Shown piece by piece: positions 4,935-8,627 of a stretch of DNA of 8,627 nucleotides (positions are counted from its first letter, which is position 1; every line of letters begins with the position of its first letter). This stretch comes from Spirochaetia bacterium. GTDB lineage: Bacteria > Patescibacteriota > Minisyncoccia > UBA6257 > UBA9933. The DNA lies in assembly GCA_007279775.1 (NCBI GenBank), contig QYPD01000015.1, positions 1 through 8,627 of the forward strand, read 5' to 3'. The position numbers and the translations under genes are program-made. The notes below the pieces were generated by a model. It had not been told where the DNA came from. It saw only the letters and a list, made by a program, of their open reading frames with translations, and did not search any database.

Positions 4935-5502
4935 AGTCCTTACTACATGCGCGAAGTTGGATGTATGGCATGGTGACATCAACCGAAGCCACGCCCGTGG
5001 AAGCGGAGTTGAAAGCGGCGATGTCAACGGTGTGGGTGTGAGCGCCGGCTGATCCTGTAGTGGTTACCACTGTTGGAGCACTACCACTGCCAGATGTGTC
5101 CATTCCTCCTGCCGCTCCCCCACTATGTGTATGCGCTCCCTGACTATCTGTTGCGGTGGCTGGCGGATTAACGCTGTGCGAATGGGCAGGAACATCAGTG
5201 ATGGTTCTGTTTGCTAAATCAGTCAAAGCAGTTCCTGTTGTTCCAGTATTTGTTCCACCCGATGGCGTGCCAACTACGGTGCGGCCGCGCGCGGCCGTAT
5301 ATTCGGTCCAACCAGAAGGACAATTTGCTAAATTGAAGAACATAACCGCTCCGCTGGGAACTCCTCCCAACGAGGAAGTCGGGCTGCCAGCGGGCGGTTG
5401 ATTCGCGCCAGGACCCGTGAAAGCCATTACGCCAACAGCAATTAATAAGCCTGCTGTTATGGCAGATAATGCTATGAATAGATATTTTGATTTATTTTTC
5501 AT
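4933..5502 (-). CDS. Signal-anchored tail-collar-like protein with three HxH motifs (first of two)
   Basis: A 189-residue protein with a signal or anchor helix (~residues 7-28, YLFIALSAITAGLLIAVGVMAF), a Pro/Gly/Ser linker, and a collar-like domain from ~48: VPSGAVMFFNLANCPSGW (48-65), EYTAARGRTVVG (67-78), a Gly/Thr-rich repeat and the end MPYIQLRACSKD (178-189). Three HxH motifs are visible: HSH (107-109), HTH (124-126) and HTH (155-157). In T4-type short and long tail fibres, HxH motifs from three chains bind iron along the fibre axis; a similar trimer is plausible here. C61 and C186 could form a disulfide. The protein is probably exported and surface exposed. It has its own likely promoter 58 bp upstream and a palindrome overlapping its stop codon. 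It is only distantly like the 3525-4130 protein, so the two are not a simple duplication. Confidence 0.76.
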   Translation of the reverse strand: MKNKSKYLFIALSAITAGLLIAVGVMAFTGPGANQPPAGSPTSSLGGVPSGAVMFFNLANCPSGWTEYTAARGRTVVGTPSGGTNTGTTGTALTDLANRTITDVPAHSHSVNPPATATDSQGAHTHSGGAAGGMDTSGSGSAPTVVTTTGSAGAHTHTVDIAAFNSASTGVASVDVTMPYIQLRACSKD

Positions 5503-5506
5503 TTTT

Positions 5507-5549
5507 ATAGAAGCGAATAATCGCTAATATCAAGCGAAGACTCGCGAAA
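5507..5549 (+). repeat. Left inverted end of the GxxExxY segment
   Basis: This 43-bp stretch begins ATAGAAGCGAA and contains AATATC and CGCGAAA. It matches the minus strand of 5983-6026 at about 34 of 44 aligned positions with one gap, so the two face each other around the GxxExxY gene. It also contains the small hairpin AGCGA-ATAA-TCGCT (5512-5525) and lies in the untranslated leader of the downstream collar-like gene. Confidence 0.6.
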
Positions 5550-5567
5550 TATATATTCGACCTTTTT

Positions 5568-5596
5568 ATTATAACATATTTAAAATTTATTTAGAA
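5568..5596 (-). promoter_or_regulatory. Promoter of the tail-collar-like gene, extended -10
   Basis: On the minus strand TGTTATAAT (5576-5568) is an extended -10 with perfect TATAAT. A weak -35, TTCTAA, lies 17 bp upstream (5596-5591), overlapping the end of the GxxExxY gene. The transcript would carry a ~58-base leader containing the inverted-repeat sequence and its hairpin before the ATG at 5502. Confidence 0.45.
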
Positions 5597-6012
5597 CGAG
5601 CTTTATCATATACACGGCGAACTATTTCTAATTTAGAACCCCCAAAATTTACCAATAAAAGAAGCCTGTAATCCGTCCCTTTTAAATAATACCATATTTG
5701 CTTCTTTTCTTTAAATGTAAGAACAGGAAGATGTTTTATCTCTAAAAGAATTTTATCATCTATGACAAAATCGGGGACATAAACTCCTACTTTTTTATTA
5801 TTATAAAAAATGGGGATTTGTTTTTGGCTGGCAAAATCAATATTTCTAAATTTAAATTCTTCTTCAAGCGCTTTTTGGTAAATTGATTCTTTGAATGCCG
5901 AACCGAACTTTTTCCAAATTTCAAATATTGCCCCAACTATTTCATAGCTTAATTCTGGGTAAAGTAAATCTGGATTTTCAACTTTCGCGTCTTTTCGCGT
6001 AGATATTCGCAT
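5587..6012 (-). CDS. GxxExxY family protein
   Basis: A 141-residue soluble protein of the GxxExxY family, which is common in CPR and environmental bacteria; its biochemical role is not established. Family marks are present: YEIVGAIFEIWKKFG (23-37), AFKESIYQKALEEEF (39-53, the name motif with Ala39 in place of Gly, then E42 and Y45), QIPIFYNNKKVG (65-76), PDFVIDDKILLEIKH (80-94) and LLLVNFG (118-124). The PD...EIK pattern (P80-D81, E91, K93) resembles a PD-(D/E)xK nuclease core, and a DNA-processing role has been proposed on that kind of basis; this is inference. The start codon and first residues (MRISTRKDAK) lie inside an inverted repeat that returns downstream of the gene. The ATG is 13 bp after the stop of the repeat-protein gene. 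Length is normal for the family. Confidence 0.88.
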   Translation of the reverse strand: MRISTRKDAKVENPDLLYPELSYEIVGAIFEIWKKFGSAFKESIYQKALEEEFKFRNIDFASQKQIPIFYNNKKVGVYVPDFVIDDKILLEIKHLPVLTFKEKKQIWYYLKGTDYRLLLLVNFGGSKLEIVRRVYDKARSK

Positions 6013-6026
6013 ATTTTCGCTTCTAT
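5983..6026 (-). repeat. Right inverted end of the GxxExxY segment
   Basis: Read on the minus strand this begins ATAGAAGCGAA and carries GCGAATATC and two CGCGAAA-type units. It is the partner of 5507-5549 in opposite orientation. It overlaps the TAA of the repeat-protein gene, contains the GxxExxY start codon (6012-6010) and encodes that protein's first ten residues. Confidence 0.6.
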
Positions 6027-7867
6027 TAAGGAGAGTAATTAATTATAACGTCATCCACCCTCGGGCCGGCGGTTTGGGCGGCGTTGGAATAAAGGAAAAT
6101 CTTGTAGCGGAAATATCTAACGTTATTGTGATATTGCAAATTTATTTGTGCCGGGTATCCGGGGCCGATTGGGGCGTAATAAGTGGTATTTGAGCCGTCA
6201 GGACCTTTAAAATCCCAAGAAGCTGTCGTGGCCGTATTAACGCGGTAATCCGAAGAGCCGCAAAGTCCCGGGTCGGAGCAATTAACGCTTATCCAACCGA
6301 TATAGTCATTCCAGGCCCAGCCAGTAAAAGCGCCTGTTGTGGGATTGACAGTGACACAATACTCTCCTGCTCCAAATCCGTCAGAAGGATCGCAAGATAT
6401 TTGAGTAGGACTATTTTCAGAACTAAAAGATATCCAACCAATATTGTCGTTCCAAGCCCAACCGGAAAGTTCGCCTGTAGTAGAATTGCGGCTGACTTTA
6501 AAATTTGAAGACGCGCAAATATCTCCGCCTGGAGAAGTAGCGCAATCCAAAGCGATTTCCAAGATATTACTATTGTAAGCGTAGCCAGTTAATTGGCTTA
6601 TTCCGACGTTGACCGTGCTTGAGGAATGATTAAAACTTATCCAGCCCACAGAATCATTCCATGCGTATTTATAAACCGAATCAATAGCGCCGGTGCCGCC
6701 GCCGGTCAAAGAAAGATTGGAAGCTATTTGAAATTTAACGCTTGTCCCAGATGACTGATTCCCTGCTGTATTAACGCGGTAATCCGAAGAGCCGCAAAGT
6801 CCCGGGTCGGAGCAATTAACGCTTATCCAACCGATATAATCGTTCCAAGCGTAACCGGTAAAAGCGCCGGTTGTCGGACTAACATTAACTTTATAATTTG
6901 AAGTTTCGCAAACGCCCGGGTCGGAACAATTAAAGCTTATCCAGCCGATTGAATCGTTCCAAGCATAACCTGAAAGTTCGCCTGTAGTAGAATTGCGGCT
7001 GACTTTAAAATTTGAAGACGAACATATATTCCCTGATGGCGAAGTGGCGCAATCCAAAGCGATTTCCAAGATATTACTATTATAAGCGTAACCCGTTAAT
7101 TGGCTTGTTCCAACATTAACGGTGCTTGAAGAATGATTAAAACTTATCCAGCCCACAGAATCATTCCATGCGTATTTATAAACCGAATCAATGGCGCCGG
7201 TGCCGCCGCCGGTTAAAGAGCTACTCTGCCACATAATCGTGTTTAACGCGACGCCGTTTGCCGCGCCAGTGTCAAAAATTGAAGAAATTAGATTCGCTGT
7301 CGCTTGGCCCGCGCTCCATGAAGTTTTGACTTTATAATCCGAACTGCCACAAGCGTTCGGCTCGGCGCAATTGAAGCTTATCCAGCCGATAATATCGTTC
7401 CACGCCCAACCGCTAAAAACTCCTGTTGAAGGGCTAATTGTTACCTGGTAAAAATACGAAGAACTTGCCGTGGCGCTGTCAAAACTTATCCAGCCGATGA
7501 CGTCGTTATACGCCCAACCCGAAAGATTGCCGCTGCCGTCGTTTGAAACTTTAAAATTGCTCGTTCCGCAAATATTGCCGTTAGGAGAAGTGGCGCAATC
7601 TAAAGCAATATAACCAAGAGAAGAACTGGCGTAACCGCTAAGCTGAGAGGAACTGGCGTTAACATTGCCTGTTGAATAAAAATCAATCCAGCCAATATTG
7701 TCGTTCCAGGCGAAATGTTCGGTTGAAGTGGCGGAAATATTTGTGGCGGCATCCGCAAAATGAAAAATTGAAAATGTAAATATCAAAACGACAGTGCAAA
7801 ATGCAAAAATTTTAAATTTTTCAGCCCGAGGCTGATCCGCCATTGGCGGAAAATTATAATTTTCCAT
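6026..7867 (-). CDS. Secreted surface protein with nine WAWNDxIGWISF repeats
   Basis: A 613-residue protein with a signal peptide: charged start, hydrophobic core (~20-38) and probable cleavage after ADA (38-40). Nine repeats of the form [WYF]A[WY]NDx[IV]GWI[SD] lie near residues 52, 118, 155, 232, 301, 340, 401, 470 and 517, with decayed units such as GYASSSLGYIALDC and GYAYNSNILEIALDC between. Many repeats carry a CxDPxxC or CATSPxGxIC cysteine pair followed by SSDYKV or SSNFKV, suggesting disulfide-stabilised beta hairpins outside the cell. Residues ~551-613 form a different C-terminal domain with FKGPDG and RYFRYKIFLYS...RVDDVIINYS, probably a beta sandwich. Repeats of this kind recur in CPR extracellular proteins I remember; no function is established. 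Exact DNA repeats show a recent internal duplication of ~510-535 bp. ATG follows the prepilin stop by 9 bp, so it is probably cotranscribed with the pilin. An alternative start is the ATG of Met9. Confidence 0.82.
   Translation of the reverse strand: MENYNFPPMADQPRAEKFKIFAFCTVVLIFTFSIFHFADAATNISATSTEHFAWNDNIGWIDFYSTGNVNASSSQLSGYASSSLGYIALDCATSPNGNICGTSNFKVSNDGSGNLSGWAYNDVIGWISFDSATASSSYFYQVTISPSTGVFSGWAWNDIIGWISFNCAEPNACGSSDYKVKTSWSAGQATANLISSIFDTGAANGVALNTIMWQSSSLTGGGTGAIDSVYKYAWNDSVGWISFNHSSSTVNVGTSQLTGYAYNSNILEIALDCATSPSGNICSSSNFKVSRNSTTGELSGYAWNDSIGWISFNCSDPGVCETSNYKVNVSPTTGAFTGYAWNDYIGWISVNCSDPGLCGSSDYRVNTAGNQSSGTSVKFQIASNLSLTGGGTGAIDSVYKYAWNDSVGWISFNHSSSTVNVGISQLTGYAYNSNILEIALDCATSPGGDICASSNFKVSRNSTTGELSGWAWNDNIGWISFSSENSPTQISCDPSDGFGAGEYCVTVNPTTGAFTGWAWNDYIGWISVNCSDPGLCGSSDYRVNTATTASWDFKGPDGSNTTYYAPIGPGYPAQINLQYHNNVRYFRYKIFLYSNAAQTAGPRVDDVIINYSP
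6234..6838. repeat. Exact 71-bp direct repeat pair inside the repeat-protein gene
   Basis: Positions 6234-6304 and 6768-6838 are identical over 71 bp (offset 534). They encode the NDYIGWISVNCSDPGLCGSSDYRVN region in both copies. With the other long identities this marks a recent internal duplication. Confidence 0.85.
6465..7192. repeat. Exact 49- and 62-bp direct repeat pairs inside the repeat-protein gene
   Basis: Positions 6465-6513 match 6972-7020 over 49 bp, and 6624-6685 match 7131-7192 over 62 bp; both pairs have an offset of 507. They encode KVSRNSTTGEL and DSVYKYAWNDSVGWISFNHSS in each copy. The sequence between them is also highly similar with scattered substitutions. Confidence 0.85.
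7805..7865. repeat. Four consecutive inverted repeats at the 5' end of the repeat-protein gene
   Basis: Four palindromes are packed into 61 bp: AAAAATTT-T-AAATTTTT (7805-7821), TCAGCC-CGA-GGCTGA (7821-7835), CCGCCA-T-TGGCGG (7837-7849) and GGAAAATTATAATTTTCC (7848-7865). On the minus strand they cover the start codon and codons 1-21 of the secreted repeat protein, encoding MENYNFPPMADQPRAEKFKIF. The GC-rich pair looks like a small inserted repeat element. Confidence 0.75.
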
Positions 7868-7876
7868 TTTGATTTA

Positions 7877-8584
7877 TTATAATCCTTGTATTCTTATCGC
7901 CCCTGTTGTCGTTGAATAATCAACGCCCGTTGAACTGGCGAATTTATTGTTTTCGGAAGTAATCGGCCCTGTTTGTCCCGAACCGCCGGACCAATCGGTT
8001 TGATTGAAAATTTTATTTGAACTGCGAGTGAAATAGCTTATTCTTAAAAGCGAACCCCCTTGCGTCCATGAAATATGAACGTTTATTTTCTGCGTTGACG
8101 GGTCGTCAATCACGCCAGTCGTTCCCGGCCCGTTTGTACAAGTCGTCGTCGCCTCGCTTGAGATATTTCCGGCGCCGCAAGAATCCCTGTTGACGTTTTC
8201 AATGGAAAAATAAATGCCGAAATTCCGGTCTTCAACCGTAGTGGAAGTCGCGCCTGAAACAATCGCGTATGTTGTGCTTGTCGCGTTTAAATAAAATTGG
8301 GAGCTTGCGCCTTTCGCGGCCGGCGGATTATAGATATTAAACCAGCTCGCTTCGGAAATATTGCGCAGATTGTCCGAATACTGCTGCGCCAGAGAAGTTG
8401 CGATTTGAACGTTTTTTGTTTCTAAATTGCTCCTTAAAACCGGCGCCATAATCCCAATGGTGCCGCCAATTAAAATCGCGCCAACACCGATGGCGATTAA
8501 AATTTCGGCTAGGGATTGCCCAGACGAATAATTGCAAGATTGCAAAATTGCAGGATTACAAGATTTTTTTTGTTTAATTTTCAT
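7877..8584 (-). CDS. Type IV prepilin (major or minor pilin-like)
   Basis: A 235-residue prepilin. A short basic leader ends at G22, giving the prepilin peptidase site G22|QSLAEILIAIG with Glu at +5 (E27); a hydrophobic helix follows (~28-48). The mature part has a Ser/Thr/Gly-rich globular domain with three cysteines in two clusters (RDSC and TTTC) and a flexible C terminus. After cleavage and methylation at Q23 it would be assembled into a pilus or pseudopilus by the PilM-PilN type machinery encoded further left. The leader contains four tandem 8-bp repeats and an A8 run, so it is prone to frameshift. ATG at 8584 has only a weak AAAG element before it and may overlap the TGA of an upstream frame (ATGA). 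The next gene starts 9 bp after its stop. Without neighbours beyond the edge I cannot say whether it is the major pilin. Confidence 0.82.
   Translation of the reverse strand: MKIKQKKSCNPAILQSCNYSSGQSLAEILIAIGVGAILIGGTIGIMAPVLRSNLETKNVQIATSLAQQYSDNLRNISEASWFNIYNPPAAKGASSQFYLNATSTTYAIVSGATSTTVEDRNFGIYFSIENVNRDSCGAGNISSEATTTCTNGPGTTGVIDDPSTQKINVHISWTQGGSLLRISYFTRSSNKIFNQTDWSGGSGQTGPITSENNKFASSTGVDYSTTTGAIRIQGL
8531..8571. repeat. 8-bp tandem repeat (four units) and T8 tract in the prepilin leader
   Basis: Plus-strand units ATTGCAAG, ATTGCAAA, ATTGCAGG and ATTACAAG lie end to end at 8531-8562, followed by a T8 run (8564-8571; A8 in the coding sense). They encode residues ~5-18 of the prepilin. 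Since 8 is not a multiple of 3, gain or loss of one unit would shift the reading frame. Confidence 0.7.
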
Positions 8585-8627
8585 TTTTCTTTGTGCTTAA
8601 ATGACGTAATTTTAGAATTCTTTAAAT
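8581..8627 (-). CDS. Possible 3' end of an upstream gene (partial)
   Basis: On the minus strand one frame is open from the right edge to a TGA at 8583-8581, giving about 14 codons ending KNSKITSFKHKEK. Its stop overlaps the prepilin ATG as ATGA, the same coupling seen between the PilX-like gene and pilMN. The fragment is too short to recognise, and the other two frames both contain stops. It may be another pilin-type gene or just non-coding DNA. Confidence 0.3.
   Translation of the reverse strand, partial: LKNSKITSFKHKEK

Noticed and set aside
3525..5502. A prophage remnant, because of two tail-collar-like proteins
   Set aside because: Both have signal anchors, and no capsid, portal, terminase, integrase or lysis gene is present nearby. 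A cellular surface role fits better.
5587..6012. Classifying the GxxExxY protein as a restriction enzyme
   Set aside because: The PD...EIK pattern is suggestive, but there is no methyltransferase or specificity gene nearby and the family has no established activity.
6234..7220. A CRISPR array or non-coding satellite, because of regular repeats
   Set aside because: The repeats are in frame within one long gene, encode recurring protein units, vary in spacing and have no spacer-repeat periodicity of 60-70 bp.
1..8627. tRNA, rRNA or riboswitch genes
   Set aside because: No cloverleaf ends, T-loop GTTCRA-type sequences in context, rRNA stretches or recognisable riboswitch cores were seen on reading both strands; gene-free gaps are all shorter than about 140 bp.

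Overview
The window looks like part of a Candidate Phyla Radiation (Patescibacteria, probably Parcubacteria-type) genome. The evidence is indirect but consistent: AT-rich DNA, very short intergenic gaps, start codons with little or no Shine-Dalgarno sequence, a PilM-PilN type IV pilus fusion, a surface protein made of repeated WAWNDxIGWISF blocks, a GxxExxY protein, and a short membrane-anchored protein of a type I associate with CPR genomes. TGA ends the gene upstream of pilMN, so the Gracilibacteria/Absconditabacteria code (TGA = Gly) is not in use. The assignment rests on recall of families; no search was run.

Almost everything reads on the minus strand, so transcription runs from right to left. 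At the right edge lie the end of a possible upstream gene and a type IV prepilin (7877-8584). Next come a secreted 613-residue repeat protein (6026-7867), a GxxExxY protein inside a ~520 bp segment with imperfect inverted ends (5507-6026), a signal-anchored tail-collar-like protein with three HxH motifs (4933-5502), two small coiled-coil proteins (4490-4810 and 4141-4488), a second anchored tail-collar-like protein (3525-4130) and a small membrane-anchored CPR protein (3079-3510). A plus-strand REP-associated tyrosine transposase (RAYT, 2311-3021) interrupts this order. To its left are a PilX-like small membrane protein (1760-2176), the PilM-PilN fusion (228-1763, ATGA overlap) and the 5' end of leuS (1-215).

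Read together, the minus-strand genes look like a cell-surface set: pilin, pilus inner-membrane platform, a secreted beta-rich repeat protein and two fibre-like anchored proteins. That is plausible for an episymbiont that attaches to a host, but the functional link between them is inference from adjacency.

The most notable non-gene signal is a family of four odd-length palindromes with the core ACGAAGTT-S-AACTTCGT/AACTTCAT. Copies flank the RAYT on both sides, one lies in frame inside the RAYT coding sequence, and one sits directly after a collar-gene stop codon. Outer arms differ between copies yet remain self-complementary within each copy, and two copies carry extra repeated arms. This looks like a RAYT/REP system. 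Other structured DNA includes four back-to-back inverted repeats at the 5' end of the repeat-protein gene and an 8-bp tandem repeat with an A8 tract in the prepilin leader. Several promoters place TATAAT or a similar box so close to ATG that leaderless mRNAs are expected.
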